Source: Dillenia suffruticosa (taxonomy: Eukaryota > Streptophyta > Magnoliopsida > Dilleniales > Dilleniaceae). Taken from it: DNA of 64,000 bases. This document shows positions 54,507 to 64,000 of the stretch, in pieces. Positions within the stretch are counted from its first letter, which is position 1. Each line of letters opens with the position of its first letter. The stretch lies in assembly GCA_033439265.1 (NCBI GenBank), contig JAVTVX010000034.1:19048501-19112500 (forward strand), in the 5' to 3' direction. The notes under the pieces were generated by a model, which saw only the letters and a list, made by a program, of their open reading frames with translations, ran no database searches and had not been told where the DNA came from. The translations under genes were made by a program, and so were the position numbers.

Positions 54507-55460
54507 AATTATCTCTCTCTCTCTCTCTACATATATTGTAATATCCGCAGTTTCTTCATATATGTGTTTATTTTTTCCTTTTTTTGAGATCATCCGATTT
54601 CAATTTTATTTTGCTGTTTCATGGAATTATCTTTCTTTTTTCTACTTTTTTGGAATGAAAATATGGTAGGGATTTTTCTAACATGTCGGGAGTATTGATA
54701 TTTATGAATTATTCCTTGAGATGGATGGTGGAATGAATTCAACAGTCAACAATGGTAGTCATGAGTATGATAGAAAATTTTCGCTTGGTGTATGGTAGGC
54801 TATGCAGCATATAATGAGTTAGAGTGTAATGAAGATTTAGATATGCAATCAAGCAATACAAGGATAAATTAAGCAAACTCGGTAACTATTGGGTCTTTTT
54901 TTCTTTCTTTTTTTTTTTTTTTGGTATTTGAACACAGTATTTGAAAATCCATTTAATCTGATTCCATTTATTCTGATTCAAACAATCGTATTTGAAAATC
55001 CATTTAATCTGAGCTAAACAATCCTAGGATCCAATTTTGGATCGAGTTCTGGTCAACTCCTGACTTTATAGAACAACAGTCAGTAGTCTATCCCTATAAT
55101 TTGATATGTTTAGGTTAAAAGATCTATAGATTAATTATAAGAGATTTTCTTTTGCAGATAAATTTGGAAAGATTTACAAAAAAAAAAAAGGGTTTGAAAA
55201 ATTTGTAAAGGGTATGAAGAAGGGTTATGATTACTTTTGGAATTGAGGGCCTTGTGATTTTTCATGCGATGAAAAGAGACGTTACGGATTTAAATTTTCT
55301 GAGCTTTGACCACAAGGGAGTTGTGAAAAGTGTGTCAATGACTTTAATCTGAAGGGTTAGAAAAGTCATACAGACTTAAGACGGTGGTTATACATTCGGT
55401 CGGTTTCATCGTACATTGAACTGACCGATTGAATCCAAACTTTTCGTTTTTCCACCTGAC
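54507..55460. other. 3' flank of OSR and intergenic DNA
   Basis: A (CT)n tract at about 54512-54529 in the presumed 3' UTR, then AT-rich sequence. A direct repeat of GTATTTGAAAATCCATTTAA lies at about 54936 and 54987. No further gene supported. Confidence 0.5.
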
Positions 55461-55817
55461 ACATTGAATTGGCACCATTTCAAGGAGCCCCCCCCCTCCC
55501 TCTCTCTCTCCTGACACAACATTATTTCATATCACGGGGGCCAGGCCATGACGTTCATGAACGGGGACAGTTTCAAATTCCAAATGGGTTTACAAAATCG
55601 AACATTCATGGATACGAAAGCTATTACGCACGACAGGATGACATACTGTTGGCACACTCATCACGTGGTATATTGGTCCATGACAACCATTTTCCATGCT
55701 CTTTGTTCCATCCATGATTTCCTCATGCTCCTCCTCATCGTTAACATGATTATTTGCATTTTACGGACACGATGAGAATGAGACACCGACCCCTTTGCTA
55801 TAAATAATTAAATGGAG

Positions 55818-55856
<39 letters not shown>

Positions 55857-57430
55857 ATTATAAAAATTATAAAAATATATATTCATGAAATTTTGAATAT
55901 TAAATTTAAAAAAAAAATACTTAAATAATAAGTTTTTACTAATCGAATGTTCCTATAAAGACCAAATAAAGCCATTTTATTAGTTCTTTCACACTAAAAG
56001 TTTAATAAAGAAACCGTATTATATAGATTTATTATCTATTTTTTTTAATAAATAGAAGAGTTTTGAATTCAAGATCTTAAAAAAAAAGAAAATAATATCG
56101 ATTGATAATTCATCGACTTATTATCTTTTTTCTTAATTATGTATAAGAATTATTGCATTAGTATTAATTAATAACTTCATTTTGTATGATCTCTATTCAA
56201 AAGTCAATTTGCCATTTGTATACTATACATTAAATATATCACACTTTCTTTTCATTCAAAAGTATTTTTAAAAAATTATATATAGCATCAAGCAAATAGG
56301 TAGTAAGTTTGACTTGGATGGGAAAGGAGGGTCGTAAAGTGGTTGCTTTTCGGTGCCGCCAACGTGCGGTGTCGTATACGCAATGTGAGAGAAATGAATC
56401 ATTGAATGTCTCTAAACGGTGGCTCACGTAATTTTGGTCGGTACATTGCCTTGACCACTCCCATTCATGAATCCTAAATTAACTCGGTGAACCCTTTCAC
56501 CCCCCGTATATTTTTTTCTATATGCAGAAGAAGAGATTCTCAATCTAAATCTCTGAAAAAAATAATTGATGATAGTTTAGTTATACCTTATTGATTATCT
56601 TACTACATATTCAGGCTCACCATTTTAAATCAATATTTTTAAAACCAATTCAGTAAACAACTCATTTAATCTATCAGTTTATTAATTTATTAATCGAACC
56701 GATCAGACCGTTTTATGAATGAGATAATATCATCATGATATTATATATAATTTATATATTATATGTTTTAAAATAAATTAAATTTCATATATTTTTATAA
56801 AGAAATGAATTTATCCCATGTTTTTTTTCTTTGAACCAATTTGAATGGTATATTAGTTTTATCAGTTTTAAACAGATTTGATCAAATTTGACTTCACTTG
56901 ATTTAATAATGAAAACCGAAACTAATTATAGAATGATCCCCGATCGAATTAGTCAAACCGACCAATCTGATCCGATTTTGAAAACACTAGTTTAAACTCC
57001 ATATGTGATGAATGAACAAAACAACTTGCAAATTCATCGATGTGTCTTCATTGGTTTATCAAACAGCCATTATCCATGTTTTGTGCAAATTAAAACTTCA
57101 TTAGACATCATTAATTATTAAATTTAAAATTTTAGAATATAAATATTGTTATAATATATGATATAAAAGACAAAACCATTCTCAATTTTCACTAGCAAAG
57201 CTTTTTACGTGTTATATAAATCAATTTCTGACTTTTTCTGACTTTTTTTATTGCAATCATTTTATGGAAGGACTAATTTATATGCATTGACTTTTCATCT
57301 GATCCGTCCATCAAGTAAACAATTGAATGAATAAAAATAAACTTGCTATTAAATCAATTATGGCAATTTCATAAAATTGGCTAGTAAATAACCAACCACC
57401 AAATATAATTCACGCTATAACTTTTTTGGT
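55461..57430. other. Intergenic DNA
   Basis: Contains a C-run/CT tract near 55488-55510, a (TA)n microsatellite at about 55824-55852, and AT-rich sequence. Open frames at 55469-55775 and 56239-56427 have no recognisable domain and I do not call them. Confidence 0.45.
55824..55852. repeat. (TA)n microsatellite
   Basis: About 14 TA units. Confidence 0.9.
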
Positions 57431-57439
57431 ATTATATTA

Positions 57440-57600
57440 ATTTTTGTTTGGAGTTATATTCTAACTAATTCAATTCGAACACTTATCGGATCTAATAAAG
57501 GAGAGTTCTCCTTATATAATTTTTTTTATTCTAAAATTTTAAATTTAAAAATTGATTAAAAACTAACTCCTTTTATCTATAAAACCGATCATCCATCGGT
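57440..57600. repeat. Degenerate SINE-like dispersed repeat
   Basis: Carries CTAACTAATTCAATTCGAAC, then GAGAGTTCTCC and TATAATTTTTTTTATTCT, in the order seen in 28890-29070 and in the better SINE at 58039-58239. Old copy. Confidence 0.4.
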
Positions 57601-57819
57601 CTAATTTATACTATAATCAAACCACGTTGAAAGAAAACATCTTATATTCTACCATTTGTCATGATAATCAGTTAATAGAGCCAGCATAAGGTGACCATAA
57701 AGAAATTAATTATTTTCCATTCACCTCACCTACCTGTATCTTTTTATGGCCTCCAGTTACCGATATCTGAAAATATCAATATAAGTCATAAACTTGAGCT
57801 TAGGTAGTCAAAGCCATCA

Positions 57820-58740
57820 TAGAATATCAATCATTATTACAACCAAGACCTAATCGTTTTGCATGCTCTTCAAATGTCTTTGGTCATAAACCTTTTGTTA
57901 GCGAGTCTACTATCATTAGATCAGTTTCAATGTGCTGAATAGACATTTTCTATATCTGAATCCCCTCCTTAATGACAAATTCCATATGTTTCAGACCTCT
58001 TGAATGTTTGTCATTTTTGTAGAAGAAAACTACAACAATTTTTTTTTTTTGGTCCCTATGACTAAGTCACTCTCCGATATCCGAAATTTCGCGCTGATAA
58101 ATTCGAACTGACCTTACTGTCGAGTCTTATTTGAGAGGGAGGTCTCTCAATATTATTTTTTTTATACTCAGAAGAATCGAACTCCCAACTTGATTAAGAG
58201 ATGAAGATATCATTCTCACCTATACCAACAAATATTGATAACTACAACAAAATTATTGCAATAAATTTTCAGTAACTTAATAATCGCGTCGACAACCCAA
58301 GTATTGTATTAACTTTTGTATCTATAATACATTTGTGCTGTGGATGAAGCAATGATCGACTGCTCAGCACATTTCCATTAAATTGTGTCTTTAGATAAGA
58401 AGAAAAGATAATCATATGTTGACTTTCTACTCCCAATGCATCTATGGAAATCTGATCCAAGTATTCGATCACTTCTAATCGGTCGGATTTACTATAAATG
58501 AGCATGTAATTCATTTTGTTGTAAATAACTCAACACTTTCTTTACAATTTACCGATACCTAAGCTAGAATTGCTTTTGATATCTGCCTAACATACATTTC
58601 GCGACCCACAATAGAATTATATGGAATAGATTGCATTGCCTTATGTTATAAATCATTCTTTGAACATTGCATGAGACTAAAATTGTCTCCACAATTCCAT
58701 GTGAGCACTTATCCATATGAAATCTATCTAAAATTTGTTT
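57820..58740 (-). pseudogene. Copia pol fragment (RT end and RNase H), split by a SINE
   Basis: Minus strand. Around 58690-58510 a run of residues matches the CSKNDL...QSIPYNSIVG...MYV connection region. 58514-58440 reads LIYSKSDRLEVIEY, the RNase H entry. After the SINE, 57960-57850 reads HIETDLMIVDSLTKGL and KTFEEHAKRLGL, the end of a Copia polyprotein. Many stops. The middle of RNase H is missing or unreadable. It is not close to elements A-D and no LTR is attached, so it is an isolated relic of another Copia family. Confidence 0.72.
58039..58239 (-). mobile_element. tRNA-derived SINE (about 200 bp) in the Copia fragment
   Basis: Direct repeats AACTACAACAA at 58028-58038 and 58240-58250. 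Minus strand: A-box-like TTGGTATAGGTGAG, B-box GAGTTCGATTC, a body with GAGAGACCTCCC and AGTTCGAATTTATC, then GGGACC and poly-A (plus T run 58039-58050). Same family as 26820-27002. Confidence 0.78.
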
Positions 58741-59071
58741 TTTTTTTTTTTTTTGATATAAGCCTTTTGAGACAATTCTAGTAATTCTTATGATCTATGA
58801 TTGCATATTTTAAATCCCTATCTCATAGATTGCTTCTTTTTCACCTTTTATTTCAAAATTCCTGAGAGAAAATCTTTCATCTCACATAAAAATGTCCAAA
58901 TCATTAGTAGCAAGCAAAAGATGGTACGACATATAATATTAAAATATAAACTTACTCGCACTGATCTTTTAATATTTATGCCAGTTAACAGTATTTTCTT
59001 TTAATCCCAAAAATGTTATGGTATAATTGAATTTAATATACCATTGTTGGGAAGCTTAATTAAGTCGATAT
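58741..59071. other. Short intergenic gap
   Basis: A T-run at 58737-58754 and AT-rich sequence; no gene supported. Confidence 0.4.
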
Positions 59072-59329
59072 TCACACTACAACGGAAATGGCATATAGAG
59101 ACGGACGAAAACCGTGAGGAAAAAGTGGTAAAACCATCGATAAAGTCTTCTCCGACGGATAGAGATTCAGTTGGGAATGGAGGGGTCGGGAGACCTATGT
59201 CGACATTTGTAATGGTCGTTGGAGCATGTTAAATTTCCGAACGATTAAAAAAGTATCGGTAAAAATCGATATTATATCATCAGTTGTAAAGAGTGAGCAA
59301 AATTTCAATTTTTATCGTCACTTGTAAAG

Positions 59330-60130
59330 GGTTAGTAAATATTACTAATTTTATTGTCGGTCATATATTACTATTTTTATTGTCGCTTACAGAAGTATTT
59401 GGTTTGTAAATGTTATCACCTTTATTGTCGTTTACAGAATTGTTGGATTAGTAAATATTACTATTTTTATTGTCACTTACAAATTTATTGGTTAGTAAAT
59501 ATTACTATCTTTACTATCGCTTACAGAATTGTTGGGTTAGTAAATGTTACTACTTTATTGTCGCTTACACACTTATTGTTAGTAAATGTTATTACCTTTA
59601 CTATCGTTTACAAAATTGCTGGATTAGTAAATGTTACTATCTTTACTATCGCTTACAGAATTGTTGGGTTAGTAAATGTTACTATTTTATTGTCGCTTAC
59701 AGACTTATTGTTAGTAAATGTTATTACCTTTACTATCGTGTACAAAATTGCTGGATTAGTAAATATTACTATCTTTACTATCGCTTACAAAATTGTTGAT
59801 TAGTAAATGTTACTATTTTTATTGTCACTTACATGCTTATTGGTTAGTAAATGTTACTACTTTTATTGTCGCTTATAAAATTGTTGGATTAATAAATGTT
59901 ACTATCTTTATTATCGGTTACAGAATTATTGGGTTAGTAAATATTACTATATTTATTGTCGAAGTGATAGTAAATATTACTACTTTTAGTGTCGCTTTTG
60001 TTGGTGAGTAAATTTTACTACTTTTATTATCGCTTAGAATATGTGGTTAAAGAGTTATTACTTATTTGTTACTTATTATCAGTAACCAAATGTTATTACT
60101 CTTTCGGGTCGGTTATCATAAAGTTAGTAA
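59330..60130. repeat. Subterminal tandem array, unit about 57 bp
   Basis: About a dozen imperfect units of the type GTAAATGTTACTA, TTTATTGTCGCTTACA, GAATTGTTGG. The long open frames here (59354-59803, 59470-59799) are products of the repeat, spelling the same 19 or so residues over and over. Confidence 0.85.
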
Positions 60131-60419
60131 ATGTTAGGATATGTTAATACAAATATTATAACTCTATCGTTAAAATATTACGACTTTATTTTCAAGAAAA
60201 TGTTACAATTGTGGATTAGAAAAAAGTTAAGAAATATTATAAATACCGTATCTTAGGAAATGAAATACTCTTTTATATCATGAAATATACATGATAATGT
60301 TACAGACACATTACAAGAGAAAGAAAAAGATTGTAACTTTTGCTCAGTACATATCTTCGTATCTTCTTCAATAAAATATTGATGGCAAAAATTTTAACGG
60401 CAAAAATGTTGACTCGGAG

Positions 60420-60990
60420 CATCCAAAAAATTCCGGCATCCATAGCATCCGATTCTAGGATCCACCGTGATATGTGGTATCATTCTATAATAATGAAATT
60501 AATATAATTATAAGATATATTATAAACACTTGTACATTTAAATATTACCTTTGGGATGGACTCAAGAGATAGTGATGATAATGATTGTTGGTTTCGATGT
60601 GTACTCCCAATATCTTGTATCCGAGAAATCTAACAATATAAATACAAATAATGTGGATTATTGTTCAGAAATAAAAGTAGTTAGATTATGGTAAGAAATA
60701 AAGAAATGATATTTATACCTCAACACTAGCAATGAGCCTTCATTCATTAACGAAGTTCAACAATTCATCTCGCTGGTCACTTTTGGCATGCATAGCAACA
60801 TGTATAAGAACATTGCTCACCAAATTAGTAAGATTCTTATTTTGTTCCATTAATCATTCCATCATAACAGTCATATGTTTGTTCTCAGGTTTGCTTGAAT
60901 GCTGCCATTGTGATGGAATTATAACTTTGCCAACACATCTGATTCTTCCCCTGGAATTAGCCTCTTTAACTTTGGATATGGGTTGAAAAT
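60420..60990 (-). pseudogene. Possible exon remnants of a CACTA-borne gene
   Basis: Minus strand. About 60985-60730 reads SKVKEANSRGRIRCVGK, then SQWQHSSKPENKHMTVMM, a stop, LMEQNKNLTNLVSNVLIHV and DQRDELLNFVNE. A downstream block with Ser-rich sequence (THRNQQSLSSLSLES) near 60610-60560 ends in a GT donor-like site. Charged, helical C-termini like this occur in the second protein of plant CACTA elements, but I cannot match it with confidence. Two in-frame stops suggest decay. Confidence 0.35.
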
Positions 60991-61269
60991 ATTTGATAGA
61001 ATGAGATTTTGTTTGAGTTAAAAATTTTTAGAGATGTGAGGGAGAAGAGTTTTTGAAGAAAATGAGAAATTTCGATATTTATGGAAGGAGGAAGGATTTA
61101 CAGTATATATATTTGGTTTAGTGCCAAATAAATTTTGGTTTGTAGCACCAAATAAAATTTTCAAAACCTGTCATTTTGTCCCGTTTATCACATTTTAGTT
61201 TTTGAATTTTTTACTATTTATCTCTCTTTTTATAGTTTGAGTAATTAACATAAAATTTTGATTTTGATA

Positions 61270-61405
61270 TATTATTATATAATTCTGTGAAATAGTAATA
61301 AGTATTACTACCATGTTCTATATAACTCCCTGTGAAGTAGTAGTAAGTATTGCTACTATGTTCTATATAACTCTATGAAGTAGTAGTAAGTATTACTACC
61401 ATATT
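61270..61405. repeat. Short tandem array, unit about 45 bp, three copies
   Basis: Units containing AACTC, TGTGAAGTAGTAGTAAGTATT and CTACCATGTTCTATAT, starting at about 61281, 61324 and 61369. Confidence 0.8.
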
Positions 61406-61428
61406 ACTAGATCGGGCGCATATCTGTA

Positions 61429-61714
61429 CGGCACAAGCAGGCTAGAGCCAGGAGGCATGGGCACCGTGGTGCAGCATGAGGCATAAACAGTCGGCATAAG
61501 CAGGTGAGGCAAAGGCAAAGTGGTGCGGCATGAGGCATGAACTGGCGGCACAAGCAGACTAGAGCCGTGAGGCATGGGCATTGTGGTGCGGCATGAGTCA
61601 TAAACCGCTGGCATAAGCAGTGAGGCAAGGGCAAAGTGGTGCGGCATAAGGCATGAACCGGCGGCACAAGCAAGCTAGAGCCGGGAGGCATGGGCAGTGT
61701 CTTGTGCTCGCGGG
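61429..61714. repeat. GC-rich minisatellite, higher-order unit about 116 bp
   Basis: The block GCACAAGCAG recurs at about 61431, 61548 and 61663 (period 117 and 115). Each unit is two related halves of about 58 bp with GGCATGAGGCATGAAC and GAGGCATGGGCA. Markedly GC-richer than its surroundings. Open frames on the minus strand (about 60-94 codons, Met-Pro-His-rich) are repeat translations. Confidence 0.9.
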
Positions 61715-62780
61715 GTGTAAATCATATAACATAGAATTATAAATAATTACAAATAAAAAAAGTTGAAAGTTATGGAAATACATTTATACATTGATATATG
61801 TTCATCACTACATATTCAAGCAAAAAACAAATTAAAAAATCTAGAATTATAAATAAATACAAATCAAAAAAGTGAAAAAAGTGAAACGAAAATGAGGATA
61901 CAGATTCTGAATTATACGAAATTCTAAACATTTAATTCATATGATAATTTATATCTTAAATTTTATAATTAAAGAATATAATAATTAAGTTGTATAACAT
62001 ACTAATATTATATTATTGCATGCTCAGCACAACCGCCCTTGCCTGCGGCACTGCTGTTTAGGCTTGTGCATGCATTCTTGCATGCTATAATACAATAACG
62101 CTTACTACTACAAAATAGTAACGTTTACTACTATAAAATAATAACATTTACTATAAATTAGTAATATTTACTATAAAATTGTAACATTTACTATTATATA
62201 TGAAATGTAGTAAATTTATTTGTCTCTCATGATAGAAAGATAGTAACTTTTATTTAGACTAGTCACAATAGTCAAATTAACAGATAAGAAGTTGTATGGA
62301 ATAATAATATTAAATTATAGTAATATAATGATAATCAAATAATTTTGATAATCATAATTATAATAAATTTATAAATTTATATTATGAAACAATATAATTT
62401 ATAATTTATAAATGTATATTATGAAATAATATAATTTATAGTTATATTATATTGGGCAAACAACATATTTATATTTCGCACGCTTGTATTATACCGCCAT
62501 TCATATTCAAATATTTCAAGCGAAACTGCGGGAAATGTTGAAAATCTATATGCGCGTTTTTTTCCCTCATTGACAAATTTATTAGGAGGCTTAAATTTTT
62601 AATGGGGTTTTTAAAATTTTTACCATATGGTTATAGTTTGGAATTGAATGGTTATAGTGAATACTCTGGGAGTAGTGTTTCATATGTGTTATTTGTTACG
62701 CGTGTAATTTTTAACATTACATATTTTCATTAACATTATTTTCCTTTTTTATATAAATTTCAGTTTTAAAAGATATTTAT
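61715..62780. other. AT-rich interior of the right-hand CACTA element
   Basis: Includes inverted subterminal-type motifs AGTAACGTTTACTA (about 62090-62240); otherwise AT-rich with nothing further recognised. Confidence 0.45.
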
Positions 62781-62789
62781 TACCATACT

Positions 62790-64000
62790 TGTTACTATTT
62801 GTTACAATTTGTACGAAGAGAAAGCAGTAATTCTTACCATTTGTTACCATGCGACCTACTTGTTTAATTGTTACTATTATTACGATATTCTATTATACAA
62901 AATTTATATAATTATTGTCTTACCACTTGTTACATTTACATTGGATCAAAATTATTTGTTATCACTTATTATTATTGTTACCGCAATAAAAATTATTATT
63001 ATCAGAATTAAAGTAATTGTTACCATTTGTACAAAGAAAAAGTAGTAATTGTTACCACTTATTACCATGCGACCGGTTTGTTACCAATTGTTACTATTGT
63101 TACGATTTTAAATTATACAAAATTTATATAATTATTATCTTACCACTTGTTACATTGGATCAAAATTACTTGTGACCACTTATTATCATTGTTACCATAA
63201 TAAAAATTGTTGTTATCAGAATTAAAGTAATTATTACCATTTGTTACCATTTGTACGAAAAAAAAGTAGTAATTATTACCACTTGTTATCACGCGATCCG
63301 CTTGTCATCAATTGTTACCATTGTTACGATATTTTATTATATAAAAGTTATATCATTATTGTCTTACCACTTGTCATATTAGACAAAAATCACTTGTCAC
63401 CATTTATTATCATTGTTACAAAAAAAAAATTATTGTTATTAGAATTAAAATAATTGTTACCATTTGTTACCATTTGTATGAAGAGAAAATAGTAATTGTT
63501 ACCACTTGTTACCACGCAACCCACATATTACCAATTGTTACCATTGTTACGATATGCTATTATATAAAATTTATATAATTATTATCTTACCACTTGTTAT
63601 ATTGGACCAATATCACTTGTTACAACTTATTATTATTATTATTATTATAATAAAAATCATTGTTATTGATATTCAATTAATTGTTATCATTTGTACGAAA
63701 AAAAATAGTAATTGTTACAATTTGTTATCATGCGATTTATTTGTTACCAATTGTTACCATTGTTACGATTTTCTATTATACAAAATTTATATAATTATTG
63801 TTTTACCATTAAATTGGACCAATATCACTTGTTACCATTTATTATCATTGTTACCATAATAAAAATCATTGTTACCAGAATTAAAGTAATTGTTACCGTT
63901 TATTACTATTTGTACGAAGAGAAAATAGTAATTGTTAGAACTTGTTACCACGCGACCCGCTTGTTATCAATTGTTATCACGCGACCCGCTTGTTATCAAT
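62790..64000. repeat. Tandem array, unit about 220 bp, running off the right edge
   Basis: The landmark TTTGTACGAA / TTTGTACAAA recurs at about 62811, 63029, 63253, 63477, 63693 and 63912 (steps 218, 224, 224, 216, 219). Each unit includes TTACCATGCGACC-type and TTATACAAAATTTATATAAT-type blocks and many TTGTTACCA words. Five full units are visible and a sixth begins. Open frames in it are repeat translations. Confidence 0.9.

Larger units (their letters stand above)
59075..64000. mobile_element. Left part of a further CACTA element with tandem arrays (right end outside window)
   Basis: Left terminus CACTACAACGGAAATGGC at 59075 followed by GACGGACG and CCGTGAGG-type subterminal words, the typical look of plant CACTA ends. 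Then come long subterminal arrays of TTAGTAAATGTTACTA-like units (59330-60130) and inverted AGTAACGTTTACTA-like units (about 62090-62240). No matching right terminus occurs in the window, so the element, if intact, exceeds 4.9 kb. Internal coding remnant on the minus strand at about 60420-60990. Confidence 0.55.

Noticed and set aside
55469..55775. Two overlapping frames of 75-82 codons
   Set aside because: No recognisable domain, no clear promoter, and the frames overlap each other on the same strand.
59354..60011. Open frames of up to 149 codons with repeated LVNVTIFTIAYRIVG-type residues
   Set aside because: Translation of the 57-bp subterminal array in three frames; not a gene.
61396..61783. 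Met-Pro-His-rich minus-strand frames
   Set aside because: Translation of the 116-bp minisatellite.
62790..64000. Regular spacing reminiscent of a CRISPR array
   Set aside because: Whole 220-bp units are similar with no short-repeat/unique-spacer alternation, and the genome is a plant; it is a satellite-type tandem array.

Overview
The window is flowering-plant nuclear DNA. It is AT-rich, with spliceosomal introns, plant-type LTR retrotransposons primed by initiator tRNA-Met, CACTA transposons, tRNA-derived SINEs, and two host genes of plant families. The species cannot be named from the sequence. Only two host genes are convincing. A NUDT16-like Nudix hydrolase runs off the left edge on the minus strand (exons at 2051-2121 and 763-877). 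A 71-residue ORGAN SIZE RELATED (ARGOS-family) membrane protein lies at 54291-54506 on the plus strand, with a TATA box and upstream ORFs. Almost everything else is transposon sequence, much of it nested and datable by target-site duplications (TSDs) that I could read directly.

Layout. 1-2600: Nudix gene and its promoter side. 3042-25496: one CACTA (En/Spm) element with a GTG TSD. It is inflated from about 4.2 kb to 22.5 kb by two Sirevirus-type Copia elements, A (3460-11503, plus, TSD CACTT) and B (12689-22848, minus, TSD GTCTT). B sits inside the fifth codon of the CACTA transposase gene. 26150-27915: short SINEs and fragments of a Helitron PIF1-type helicase and of Copia pol. 31505-32043: a solo LTR (TSD CCTTG). 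32309-34634: a non-autonomous CACTA-like element that landed in the tail of a SINE. 35464-42720 and 43943-51169: two related Copia elements, C (minus, young, one nonsense codon) and D (plus, old, five stops and a frameshift), head to head. 42821-43580: a probable hAT-type non-autonomous element. 51840-53279: a second small CACTA-like element. 57820-58740: a Copia pol fragment split by a SINE. 59075 to the right edge: the left part of a further CACTA element filled with tandem arrays.

How the parts relate. The host genes look ordinary and independent. The transposon record is layered: CACTA first, then Sireviruses inside it; SINE first, then CACTA inside the SINE; helicase or Copia fragments first, then SINEs inside them. 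The observations I would follow up first are these: both small CACTA-like elements carry a Pol III A-box/B-box (tRNA-like) module at the same relative place; the Sirevirus-type elements carry a third, env-position ORF resembling the 'putative plant transposon protein' domain rather than an envelope; Copia C and D share a very GC-rich, hairpin-rich 5' leader in an otherwise AT-rich landscape; and there is a family of roughly 80-110 bp retroposed tRNA-like units. All reading was by eye. Family names come from motif recognition, not database searches.
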